DNA from: Bondarzewia mesenterica
Lineage: Eukaryota; Basidiomycota; Agaricomycetes; Russulales; Bondarzewiaceae
Assembly (NCBI GenBank): GCA_004802705.1
Contig: SGPL01000070.1
Coordinates: 24,924 to 88,923 of the forward strand
DNA length: 64,000 bases
Direction of reading: 5' to 3'
The notes beneath the pieces were generated by a model, which was not told where the DNA came from, did not search any database, and saw nothing but the letters and a program-made list of their open reading frames with translations. The translations under genes and the position numbers were made by a program. Below, piece by piece: positions 11,166 to 23,200 of this stretch. Within the stretch, counting starts at the first letter, position 1. Each line of letters begins with the position of its first letter.

Positions 11166-12730
11166 ATGAAAGTATTCTACGATCCAGGCTGTCTTCTGCA
11201 TGACCCTCCCTATGAAATCCTCTCGGGACAGCTGGTTCCATATTTTGAGAGCCCAGCACGGGCGCGAAACATAAAGCATGAGCTGGAAAGCTCTCCGTCT
11301 TTCAAAATTATCGGTGCGGAGGGAGATCTGGATGTCCTGAAGTATGTGCGGATGGTTCATAATGAAGATTATATCCAGTACCTTCGCACAGCATATCAAG
11401 AATGGGTTGAGGATGGCGGTGACAAGGTGAGCCCCTTCTTATACACGTTCATTCTATTCACGGAACTTCAATCGTAGAGCGCCGTACTGCCAGAGACATT
11501 CCCGCATCCCAAATTGACCTCTGTCCTTCCATCAGAATATAATCCGGACGTAAAAACACTGTGCCCTATTGCCAAAGCCGGTACGCTTGTATCCGATAAC
11601 ATTGATCTCCGTTGCTCAACTGCAGGGCGACTTCTTTAGGCTTCTACTGCTTCGACCTGAGCTGCCCTATCACGGAAGGTTCGTTCACCATACCAGCTCG
11701 TGCATCATTCACTAACAGGCCGCGAGTACAGCTACTTATATGGCAATCACAGCTTCTGCTCGTGCCGCAATTTCCGCCGCGAAGTCTTTGACATCCTCTG
11801 CCAAGCCCTCAGGGCCCGAATCAAGCGTCTTCGCTTTAAGGTGAATATCATATACAATCACACAGATTCTGAAACTCAGCTTAACCTGCGATCAAGTCGT
11901 CCGCCTGGACACCATGCCGGCTCCTCACTTTGCGGCGGCTACTGTTTTTTTAACAACGTAGCTATTGCTGTTCGATTTCTACAAGATTCACATGCATCGA
12001 CGATGTCGGAGGGATCCAATCCACAGGGTGAGATGTTGCCTATCGCTATTCTTGATATCGACTATCATCATGGTAATGGAAGTAAGTGCAAGTCTTCACC
12101 AGTTATAGACTGCCACTTAAATCATTACAGCCCAAGAAATATTTTACTCGGATGGCAGCGTGCTCTACGTCTCTCTACATGCGCAGAATGACTACCCTTG
12201 TATGTGTCATAGGGCCTTTTTCACGACATCATCTACCTATATCATTCATATGATCAGATTTCACTGGATCAACGAAAGAGAAGGGCTCTGGTGAAGGCTT
12301 GAACCGCAATATCAACTTTCCTCTCCCAAGGGGCACAACAGACGAATCATATAGCAGCACCCTCCGGAGCGCAGCCTCTCACATCAAGCACTTCAATCCT
12401 GCGTATCTAGCGGTGAGGTGCGCCACGGCCCCTGCTCTCTCACCCAAAGCAAGCGCTGATCTTGAACGTGATGCCACTAGCCTCGGTGTGGACACTTACA
12501 AGGACGACCCGATCAGCGACTTCAAACTGACACATGCCTGCTACGGAGAGATCGGAAGGATCATTGCACGGCTAGACAAGCCAACGCTGTTTGTTATGGA
12601 AGGGTGAGCCGTGTTCTGTGCCGTGTGCCGTGTGTGACGACGTTGATGGACGTATAGGGGATATGCTGTGGACGCTCTCGGGTCGAATGTCCGCGCTGTC
12701 CTTGAAGGCTTCGAGGGCACAGACGCATAG
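11166..12730 (+). CDS. Histone deacetylase superfamily, acetylpolyamine amidohydrolase-like
   Basis: Zn-dependent deacetylation, probably of small acetylated amines by similarity. Nine exons: 11166-11426, 11478-11580, 11640-11678, 11732-11840, 11897-12081, 12131-12199, 12258-12417, 12481-12603 and 12658-12730. They sum to 1,122 nt (373 aa). The start MKVFYDPGCLLHDPPYEI with LVPYFESPARA is the APAH-like N-terminus (open on the ligand side). Catalytic motifs: RPPGHHAG (tandem His), LDIDYHHGNG (metal Asp and His), the second metal Asp in GVDTYKDDP, and the active-site Tyr region in MEGGYAVDALG. The loop DYPYFTGSTKEKGSGEG is typical of APAH-like rather than class I HDACs. The acceptors at 11639 and 11731 were chosen over nearer AGs because only they keep the frame. 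The intron at 12418-12480 is 63 nt with no in-frame stop and would be missed by ORF calling. Confidence 0.9.
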
Positions 12731-12986
12731 ATATGGGTCTAGATTGACTGATGGTGCTGTTTGGACGTGTACGTTTATAGGTCTTGCGAAGTGGCATTCA
12801 CTTAAGTAAACTAGACAGAAAAGACATCCGCAGACACCTGACCACACACATTCGCATTTTATGAACAAAGTAGCAACTGCAACATTCAGACTTGACGCGG
12901 AAAAAGACAATTTAAAACTACAGTACAGCGGATATAGAGCGTACACGGGAACACCACCACATATCGTATGCCGTGCAGCACGACCA

Positions 12987-14160
12987 TCACTTTCTCGCGA
13001 ACGTGATCTAAAAATCAGAAAAAGGAAGATCAGCCTCTGATCAGATGAGCGAAAACAAGGATAAAACAGACCTTGATTTTGTTTTCGCCATCCAACTTAT
13101 AGTTGTGTAGCGCATCCTTGGCGACGGTGGCGCTCCCCTCGTCCATATACTCCACGAACGCGATATCCTTCTTTGTCGGGATAAGACGGACTTCGTGCAG
13201 GTTGGGGTACCTACACAGCGCGTCAGCAAAGTGCAAATGCTAGACGCGATGGCAAGGGAGGGTGCATACTGAGAGAAGAGGGCCATGAGCTGATCCTTGC
13301 TGACACTCTCGGGGAGGTTCTGCAGGAAGAGAATTTTGTTCGGAGGGAGGTACTCGTCCGGCATCTGGACATTCGGCCTCTTCGGAGCGGGCGCGGCGTT
13401 CGCGCCGTCCACTATAACAGACCGTGAGGTTCCACAAATCAAAGTAACAAGGATAGAAATAACGCACTCTCGGATGCCATACGCTTATCCCGGAACTTCC
13501 GCTTCAAGGGGTTAGTGTACCGCGTCGTCTCTGCGAACGTATCAGCCTGCGTCATACAAGAATGGATTATGAGCGCGCACTCTTATTGTCCTCCCGTCTC
13601 TTCTTATGCAGCTCAAAATTGGCCGCATCGAGCCTCCTCACCACGGCATCCGACCGTGTACGCGCGAACGAGATTTGCTACGCCGACCGATACATAATCA
13701 GCACTGCGTCTCAGGACCGATAACGGAAAAGTCGAAGGGGGGATTCACCATGGGTTTAGAGTACAGTGGGAACCCTTTGACCTCCTTCAATGCCTTCTGT
13801 GCGATATCAGCAGAAGCGAACGACACAAAGGCCTGTCCGCGCATCCGAAGATTGTCATGGGCGACCACATCTAGGACTTCGCCGTACGACTTGAACAGGC
13901 CACGCAGCGAGGCCTTGAGTACTTTGTAACACAGCACCACGTCAAGTTAGAATCCCATTGCAACTGCTGAGTTGAAATAGAGAAGAAGTAGACATCGTAC
14001 CGCTGATTTTGATCTTCTCGTTCAGATTCTGGATGTACAACGTCTCTGAAACAAATTCCGGCTCCTCTTGTTTCGGTGGAATAGCCGCTGCAACGGGGAT
14101 TGGAATTCCAGTTGGTTGTTCTACCTTTGGGGCCAACGGGGGTGGAGTGATTTCGGACAT
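12987..14160 (-). CDS. U1A/U2B''-type two-RRM spliceosomal protein
   Basis: Binds stem-loops of U1 and/or U2 snRNA in the nucleus. Seven exons: 14160-14001, 13921-13749, 13677-13581, 13530-13468, 13411-13270, 13210-13072 and 13007-12987. They sum to 795 nt (264 aa). After a Pro-rich start (MSEITPPPLAP), RRM1 has RNP2 LYIQNLNEKI and RNP1 RGQAFVSFAS, followed by QISFARTRSDAV. The basic linker (KRREDNKK...NPLKRKFRDKR) leads to RRM2: ILFLQNLPES, then DIAFVEYMDEG, ending KIKITFARK. This is the SNF/U1A/U2B'' layout; fungi often have one gene, so which snRNA it serves cannot be decided here. The last coding exon is 21 nt. The gene converges on the deacetylase gene, with 256 bp between stops. Confidence 0.92.
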
Positions 14161-14439
14161 CTTGAAGAAAAGGAGCCTGCAATGACTTGGAGCTCGAGTT
14201 TGCGATCGGTCAGTGGACAAAGCGAATCTTAGCTGCTCGAGCCTCGGCAAAGTCCGGCAGGACGGTGGCGTCGAGCCCATAGTCAGTTATCAAACTTCGA
14301 GTCAATCCCATCTTTCTTTCTTATACAAGGCAAGTATTATAACAGGAATAACAACAGGGATAACCATTGTTTTCTGACTTCTCTCCCACAGATGAGAATC
14401 CTGCCAACACCTTCGCCGGGTCTCATTCTGAAGCGAACC

Positions 14440-16689
14440 TTACCTCTCGCCATTCTCATCATACTCGTATTCCACATAGACCGGCAACCACTGCATCGCC
14501 CTCGCCCTTTCCCTCGCCTCCTCCTTCCCCCACTTGACCCCCGAACTTCCCTCGTCAATAGCCTGTTCCACCACCGCTACGGCAACTTCAAAGTTGACCT
14601 CAGGCGCATCCGCGAAATCGGGCAACAGCGAATCATCTGGATCTTTGAGTGCAGGAGAGAGCGAGGCGAGGCGCTGCGCACCCGCGAGGATCATGCTGTC
14701 CGTGAGGCTGCGTGATTGTGAGAGGACGGCGCGCGCGCCGAGACCGGGGTAAATGAGTGCGTCTTGATAATTTGGTTTAATCCAAAGCTAAGTGGATCGG
14801 TATGCATGGAGATCAAGACTCACTGTTGCATTCTGCGATTCTAACTCGTAGAAACCGCGATCAGCAACCTTCAATGACGAATTACACGGACGAAGAACTC
14901 ACATGTATTCTTTTCCATTCGGCATCTTGGCAGGCGGGAAAGGACTTCCTGTCGCTAATAACGCCTTACCTCCTGACCATTCGTTTGCCTTCGCCGGGTC
15001 GATTTCTACAAGTCGACTAGGGTTAGACAAAGGCATGATAATCGGTCTTTCGCAGCCTTTTGCCATCTCCTTCACGACCTCCTCCGTGAAGCCGCCCGCG
15101 TGGGTGGAGCACCCAATAAGGATCGTCGGCTTAACCTTCTTCACGACCTCCAATAAACCGACCTCGCCCTTTTCGTTCGTAGACACCCCATCCCATTCAG
15201 CATCCGGGCGAACGAACTCACGCAACGACGGGCGGATCTTGTCTGGACCAAGCGAGTCTTTAATGAGGCCAAATCTGTCGATAAGGTAGAAGACCTTGTT
15301 GGCCTCCTCGCGAGATACCGAATCGCGTAGCACAAGAGCATCACGTAGTTGATATGCAATCCCCAAACCTGCGGATCCCGCCCCGTAAATGATGATGCGC
15401 TGATCTGCGAGCTTGCTCTTCGTCACACCAATGGCGGACATGACGGCTGCAAGGGTGACTGCACCCGTTCCTTGACTGTTCGAGACATCAGCGACAATAG
15501 GGTTTTGCGTGCTTTGTATGGCTTACACGTCGTCGTTGAAGACAGCGTGCTGGTCCCTATATAACTCGAGCAGCCGTTGCGCATTCGAGACGCCGAAATC
15601 CTCGAAATGCAACAGACTGTGCGGGTAATACTTTCGCACCAGTTGGATGAACCTATAAGAAATGGTTCAGTCAAAACAGGGATCCATCTCGAAGAACTTG
15701 AATCACTGAACTTGTCGATGAATTTGTCGTATTCTTCATCACGAATGCGGTTGTGCGGCCATCCCTGGAGGTAATGATTACGATTGTATGAAAGTACGAG
15801 TAATTTGAACACGTACCACGTAGAGATTATCTTTCAAAAGTGATTCATTGTCAGTTCCGACATCGAGTGTCACGCTCAACGACCTTGACGGATCAATCCC
15901 ACCGACCAAGCTATACATGAAGTGTTCTCAGACCGCTTAGAATTATAAGACAGCCAGATACGCACGTGTAGATAACCGACTTGGCCGCAGAAATCTAGCG
16001 TCGCATGCATCAAGGACACAGTACTCACAGTGCTGCATTGAAAGGGTCACCTACCCCGATGCCCTTGATCCGTCGTTAGAGGGAGCACGAGTGGATTTCA
16101 GATCGGTCAACACTCACACCGACTCCCTGATCTCCTATGCCAAGAATTGCCTCCGCATCCGAGCAAACGATCAAGTCAATTTCGCGACCTCGTGTCTGTT
16201 CCAGGAAATCCTCCTCCATGGACTCCTGATGAGGAAAGGTCAAGTACAGACCCTCGCTTCGTCGAAATAGATGGGAGTACTGGGCAATAGCATCTGCCTA
16301 TGAAGAAGTAAACGCAAAGTGAAAGTTACAAACAAGGTGGGAAAACAACGTAGCCCGCTCACCTCGGTCGGCGTATAGATGATGGGAATGAGCTCGCGCA
16401 GATGACGTTGTACGAGCTGATAATACAGCACCCAGTTCTGATCCTTCATACTCTGCAAGAATGAATTCTTCCGGATGGGCTCTGTACGCGAATTGAGTTG
16501 GTCATATGCGCGAGCGCATTGTTCGTCAATGGTATTGACGCGGTGAGGCAGGCGCCCCGTGAGCCCGAACGCCTTGCGTTCGCGTTCTGTGAATGCAGTG
16601 CCTTTGTTCCAGCGGGGGCTAGTCAGGATCGCGTCACCACGTAGGGCAACCCGGTATGTCTTCTGTGAGTTGGGGATCGTCGAGGACAT
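14440..16689 (-). CDS. NAD-type malic enzyme
   Basis: Oxidative decarboxylation of malate to pyruvate. Ten exons: 16689-16363, 16297-16118, 16063-16055, 15994-15966, 15910-15817, 15764-15712, 15652-15527, 15475-14903, 14840-14824 and 14762-14440. The sum is 1,731 nt (576 aa). The N-terminal domain has IPIIYTPTEV and LIVCSDAEAILGIGDQGVG-GIGIS, then the malate/metal site HFEDFG and FNDDVQGTGAV. The NAD fold has IIIYGAGSAGLGIA, and PIIMPLSNPS follows. Length fits the ~550-600 aa eukaryotic and fungal form. GIG of the conserved GVGGIG motif lies on a 9-nt exon (16055-16063), and another exon is 17 nt. The start at 16689 was chosen as the first ATG. No clear mitochondrial presequence is encoded after it, although the frame is open upstream, so the compartment is uncertain. 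Confidence 0.92.
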
Positions 16690-17205
16690 ACTTGAATTCG
16701 TACTTATACGAGTAGCGATGGTGAAGAGATGATACGGGCTCTGCACGCTCTGGACTCTCACTGAAGAATACGAATATCGATGTCGTCATGAGTTTGTATA
16801 AGGAGATACTAATCAGATGGTCGGAGATTGGTCGGAGACGCGCTGAGAACAAAAGGCGGACTAGCTCTTGCGGGAGTTTATATGTAGCATCCAGTCCTAG
16901 TAGCCGGGACTCTCAAGGCATACTTCTTCTGGGAAAATTTGGGAGAAAGGAGGTTAAATCGCTAACACTGGACGACGTGGTACACGATCCAAGTTGTGTC
17001 GACAATCAAAATGTTTGCGAATTGATTTTGGAACGTGAAGCTCAGATTAAGCTCAGATAGCAAGCCAGCCTCAGCCAACGACGTTCTGGCGCTTAGCATG
17101 ACTGCGCAGCGGCTCTGCACAGACAATCCAACCTTTTCCCCACCGATCGATATTTCCACAGATATTTCTCATTGACATCTCCTCGAATTTCTTTTGCACA
17201 GAGAT
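16690..17205. promoter_or_regulatory. Divergent promoter between malic enzyme and giant helicase
   Basis: 516 bp separating two oppositely transcribed genes. No specific sites were identified and no other gene was seen. Confidence 0.4.
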
Positions 17206-20200
17206 ATGGATAATCCCAGAGCCGTCAAGCTTCGGAAACATTTTGACAGTATTATCAGCGGCAAGCAGCCTCTGACCCGCTCCAATAATCCCCTCTTCAT
17301 AGAGGCCATCTGCGCAGCGCCAGATGCTGCGGCTTATATCCATAAACTCATCTCAAGCGACAAAGGTCTCATTTGCCTGCAAGCATCTATGCGCTTTGAC
17401 CTCAGCGTTGCTTTTTTCAACGGATCTGCGACTACACTTCTCAGCTACATTTCGTCCTCAGATCTCACCAGCATCGGTGGCGGGTCATTTTTACAGCCGG
17501 TTCTACTTTCAATTACCGAGCCACCGATCTTCTGGACGCCCTTCAAGGAAGCTTTTCAGGCTGGGCTGTTACAGGAGAAAGCGCAGGCGTGTTTTGCATG
17601 GCTTCTTCTCCAGCTCATCTCGTTGCCGGGAGAGCCTGAACTGGTCAGCTCATATCGAGAGATCGCACAAGATCCATGCATCATAGAGACCCTTCTATCA
17701 TCATCGAACTATGACGTCCGGTCTATCGCGCAGAGGATCCAGCACATCATAGCTACTTGTAGTATTGGTGCTGCTGTTGACTTCGAAACCGGCCCTGGAG
17801 GCCGGCATGACAACGATTTTGTCGACTTTCGCGAAATCGCGATTCTCCCGACAGCAGATGAGCTCATCTCCAAGGAGCCTGCCTTCCTTCGTCCCAGTGC
17901 CATCTTGGATGACCCTGATACGAAGGATACCCGTATCGCTACCCATCTTGACAACCAATTCCGCCTGTTGAGGGAGGACATGGTGTACGAGATGCGAGAG
18001 GAGCTCCAAATCATTCTTGCTCTGAAGAAAGGCAAACACCGCAGTTTTAGAATTGATGGGCTCACGGTTCTCGATATTCACTATAAAGTCTCGGACGACA
18101 AGAAGTGCAAATGGGGTATAACCCTGCAGTGTCACGATGACCCGTTTAAGGGCATCAAAGCCAAGGACCGAAAGGCATATCTTGACGAGAATCGGAAACT
18201 ATTTCGGCACCAGTCGATGGCTTGCCTCCTTGTCGATGAGGAGATTGTGGCTTTCCCTACCATCAATCGAGACGAGAACCTTCTAACACAGACGCCGCCA
18301 ATCATTGTTCTCCAGCTAGAAGGTCAGAAGAGTACCACCACAACTCTTCTGAGGCTTCACAGGGCCAAGCCTGAGCATATCAGGCTTCTGCAAATTGATA
18401 CAGCCGTCTTTTCTTATGAACCAGTCCTGAAGGCGCTGCAAGAAAAGCAGAATATTCCCCTCTCATCTGAGTTGTTCTTTTGGACGAACGACACCATCTT
18501 GGAGTCGCCCTCTGGTCAGGCGAGTACTCGAAGCATTGTGGAGACCATAAGGGCCGATCCTGGCCAAAATCTCCAACGATTATTGAACATATCTCGTTCA
18601 GTCAAACTCGATAAGGCCCAGGCTAACTCATTGGTCTCAGGGCTTTCGCAAAGGGTCTCGTTGATACAGGGTCCTCCAGGTACGTTCGCATCCTCATCAG
18701 TTTATGACGTCTTGTATAATCATTTGTCCACTTTGCCATCCACGCAGGTACCGGCAAATCATTTATCGGAGCGCTTCTTGCCAAGGTCCTCCACGACTTC
18801 GCGAAACAGACCATCCTCGTCGTCTGCTATACCAACCATGCTCTCGACCAATTTCTCGAGGATCTCCTTGATATCGGTATTCCAGAAGCGAGTATTGTCC
18901 GGCTCGGTGGAAAGTCATCTGCAAGGACGGCCAATCTTGCGCTCCAGAAACAGACAAGGACTTACAAGCTGGGGCGACCGGATTGGCAGGAAATTAATGA
19001 GCTGAAGTCCGAGTCCAACTCGCTCTCTGATGAGCTTGTTCGCAACTTCCAGGAATATAAGCAATTCAACCCGTTCAATAAGCTCGATGATATTCTGGAG
19101 TATCTCGAGTTTGAACATTCCGAGTACTTCGAGGCATTCCTCGTCCCGCAGACCACCGACGGCATGCGGCAAGTAGGGAGGAAGGGCCGAGATATCAGGC
19201 CAGATTATCTCTTGGAGCGATGGGTCAAAGGCAACAATGCAGGAATTTTCAACAGCGCTCCTCATGTCAAAGAAGCCAGGGAGATATGGAGTATGCCCCA
19301 CAAATTCCGATCAAGCCAGGTCAAGCAATGGTCTGAGGATATGTTGAAGGATCTTGTCGAGCGTTTTTGCACTGGCGCTAGCAGATACAATGAGTGCCAA
19401 AACGAAATTGAACGCAAGTTCAACCAGAGTAACGCTGCCATCCTCCGCGACAAGCGCATCATCGGGTGCACTACAACTGGGGCGGCCAAGTATCGCGAGG
19501 ATATCAGCGCAGCCCGACCGGATGTGCTGCTAGTGGAAGAGGCTGGAGAAATCCTCGAGAGCCACATCCTCACGGCGCTTGCGCCTGAAACAAAACGACT
19601 TATCCTCATTGGGGACCACAAGTGCGTGATTTTTTCCTCCATTATCTCCGCAATTTCAGCATGCTCACAGTGCCACGGGTTCATCAACTGGCATATTACT
19701 CAGGCAATTGCGCCCCAAAGTGAATCACTACCTGCTCACGGTGGAGAAGGGCGAAGGTTATGATCTCAATCGGAGTCTTTTTGAGCGACTAGTCCTCAAA
19801 GGTTATCCGCATGAAACGCTCAGGATTCAACATCGCATGCGTCCCGAAATTTCTTCCCTTGTGCAACAGCTCACGTATCCTGAACTCCTTGATGATCCAA
19901 AGACTCAGGGTCGTCCAGACCTACGAGGCGTCCGTGATAATGTTGTATTCATCAATCACGACAAACCCGAAGACGAAGTGTTGCAACTCGAAGAACGTAG
20001 GGACCCAAGCACAAAATCTTCGAAGCAGAACATGTGCGTTATCCACTCAATTGTCTTAAATCGGTGAACTCAGTGCTGAGGACTTGAAAGGTTTGAGGTG
20101 CAGATGATCTTGAAGATTGTCCGCTACCTGGCTCAGCAAGGGTATGGGACCGACAAGATCGTCATATTGACACCCTATCTCGGACAACTGCGAGAGCTGA

Positions 20201-23200
20201 AGGAGGAGCTGAAGAAGGACAATGACCCCATCCTCAATGACCTCGATTCCTATGATTTGGTCCGTGCTGGACTGCTATCTGCGTCCGCGGCCAAGATATC
20301 TAAGAGGCCGATTCATCTTGCCACAATAGGTATGTATTAGCTCGAACGTTATGACAAAATGGCAAACTCACCCTTTGCCGCGCCATAGACAACTATCAAG
20401 GCGAAGAAAGTGACATCGTCATTGTGTCCCTTACTAGGAGCAACAGCAACAATGATATCGGCTTCATGTCTTCGCCTGAGCGCCTAACTGTCCTGCTTTC
20501 CAGAGCACGCAACGCGTTTATTATGGTCGGAAACGCCCAGACGTTCATGCACGCTCGCAAAGGAAATGAAATCTGGATCAAGTTGTTCGATTTGCTCGGG
20601 AATAATGGACATATTTACGATGGACTTCCCGTGCGATGCGAACGTCACACGGATCGGATTGCACTTCTGAAGTCCCCTGACGACTTCGACAAGGAGTGTC
20701 CAGACGGTGGTTGCCCAGAGCCATGGTACGTTCCCCTCGCGTCATCTTCCGCGACGCGAAAACCAAGTTTGACCTTACCTTCGCTTTCCGTCAGCAAAAC
20801 CATCCTGAACTGTGGCATCCATCACTGTACCTCAAAATGTCATCAGCTCTCAGACCACTCAAAGATGCTGTGCGAATACATCATGTATTCAAAATGTCCC
20901 AAGAGCCATCAGCAGCAGTGGAAATGCCACAAAGGCCCACCTCCATCATGTGCTAAATGCGATCGCGAGAAGAAGGTTGAGGATAAGAGGAAGCAAGAAG
21001 AGTTTGCCAGGCAAGAGAAGCGTGATGAGGAGCAGCGATTGCATGCACGAAAGCTGACAGAAATCGAAGACCAAATCGCCCGAGAGAGAGATGCCATACG
21101 GGATGTGCAGCTTGCAGAAGAGAGAAAATACGCCTTGGAACAGAAGGAAAAGGACCTGAAAGACGTAGCTGCCCTAGCTGCGCAAGCTACTTCCCTCGCC
21201 TCCAGGACCAAGACCGCACCGCCACCGAAGAGCACGCCTCCGAGTCGGGAAACGGGGATAAATTCCAGCTATCAACCGAAGACGGACGCACCATCAAAGG
21301 CAGGAAAACGCAATACAGAGTCCAAGCCGGTCCCACCTCCAGCTCAATCCGCAGCACGAGAAGAGTGGCAACGGCGAAAGGATGTGGACGGAGAAGTCAA
21401 CGATGCCATCGACGCCATCATGGAAATGGTCGGGCTTGAGGATGTCAAACAGCAGGTGCTCGTCATTAAGGACAAAGTCGATATCGTCAAGCGACAAAAC
21501 TCGGACCTCAAGGGAGAACGTTTCAATGTCTCGATGCTCGGAAACCCCGGAACTGGTAAATCCACATTCTGTGCAACGCAGTCAGCATTGACAAGACTTT
21601 GTATTCGTAGGAAAAACAACCGTTGCGAGGCATTATGGCAAATTCCTCGCATCCGTCCAAGTGATTCCTGGCAGTCTTTTCATCGAGACTACTGGATCTG
21701 GATTGGCACAGGATGGCATCCCTGGCATCAAAAAGAAGATCGAGACAGTCATCAATGCCGGAGGGGGCACCATTTTTGTTGACGAGGCTTACCAACTGAC
21801 TGGCCAACACAATTTCCAAGGTGGCCAAGTCCTGGATTACTTACTAGCGGAGATGGAAAACCACGTCGGAAAGATTGTCTTCATCTTCGCAGGATACAAC
21901 AAAGAGATGGAGAAATTCTTCGAGCACAATCCAGGTCTGCCGAGTCGAGTGCCTTTCAAATTACAGTTCAAGGATTATGAGGATTCTGAGCTCTTGGGCA
22001 TGTTGGAAAATCTTATCGAGAAGAGGTTCGAAGGCAAGATGAAGGTCGAGGACGGGATTAGGGGGCTTTACGGGCGCATTGCCGTGTCTCGTCTGGGTCG
22101 AGGCCGAGGTCAGAATGGTTTTGGCAATGCTCGCGCATTGGGCACCCTGTTTGATAAAATTCGACAACGGCAGGCGGCGAGAATCAGCCAAGAGCGTCGG
22201 CAGGGACAGCAACCCGACGACTTCCTGCTTGTCAAGGAAGACTTCATTGGTCCGGATCCCTCCAAGGTGATGGCCGAGAGTGCTGCATGGACGAAACTTC
22301 AATCTATGATAGGATTGGGGGCGGTCAAAAAGTCTGTTGCCAACTTTTTTTCAATGGTCAGCATGAACTACGAGAGGGAATTGCTGGAGAAATCGCCTTA
22401 CCAAGTTTCTCTCAATCGCGTGTTCCTCGGTTCGCCTGGGACTGGCAAAACCACTGTGGCTAAGCTATACGGTCGCATTCTAGCAGATCTTGGTCTCATC
22501 AGCAATGGCGAGGGTGAGTTGCTGCAATACTCGTACGATGTTGCTTAACTTGAGTTTTCTTTATCGTCAGTCGTCATGAAGAATCCAGCAGATTTCATTG
22601 GTAGTGCTCTTGGACAATCTGAGGAGCAGACGAAGACCATTCTAGCAAGCACTGTTGGAAAGGTTCTCATCATTGACGAGGTTAGTACACATACAATCAC
22701 TCAATTCAAAAAAAAAACGATTGCTCACAAATCCAGGCTTACATGCTCTACGGAGGCTCCGGTAGCAAAGGCACTGCAGATCCGTACAAAACAGCCGTGA
22801 TTGATACCATCGTCGCAGAAGTGCAGAGTGTTCCTGGAGAGGATCGCTGCGTTCTCCTGCTCGGCTATAAGCAGCAAATTGAGGAAATGTTCCAGGTGAG
22901 ACATTATGGGACTACCTTATCAGTCAATAACTCATCGAAACGTTCTTGGGTCGCTCAAGAACGTCAATCCAGGCCTGGCGCGAAGGTTCGCAATTGAGAA
23001 CGCGTTTCATTTCGAGGACTATTCGGATCCGGAGTTGCTCCAAGCCCTCGAATGGAAACTGAAAGATCAAGACCTCTCAGCAACGGATGCAGCGAAAACC
23101 GTGGCCATCGAAGTTCTCAGTCGTGCTCGCAATCGACCCAACTTTGGTAATATCGGCGAGGTAGAGAACCTACTCAGTCAGGCAAAAACCCGCTATCAAG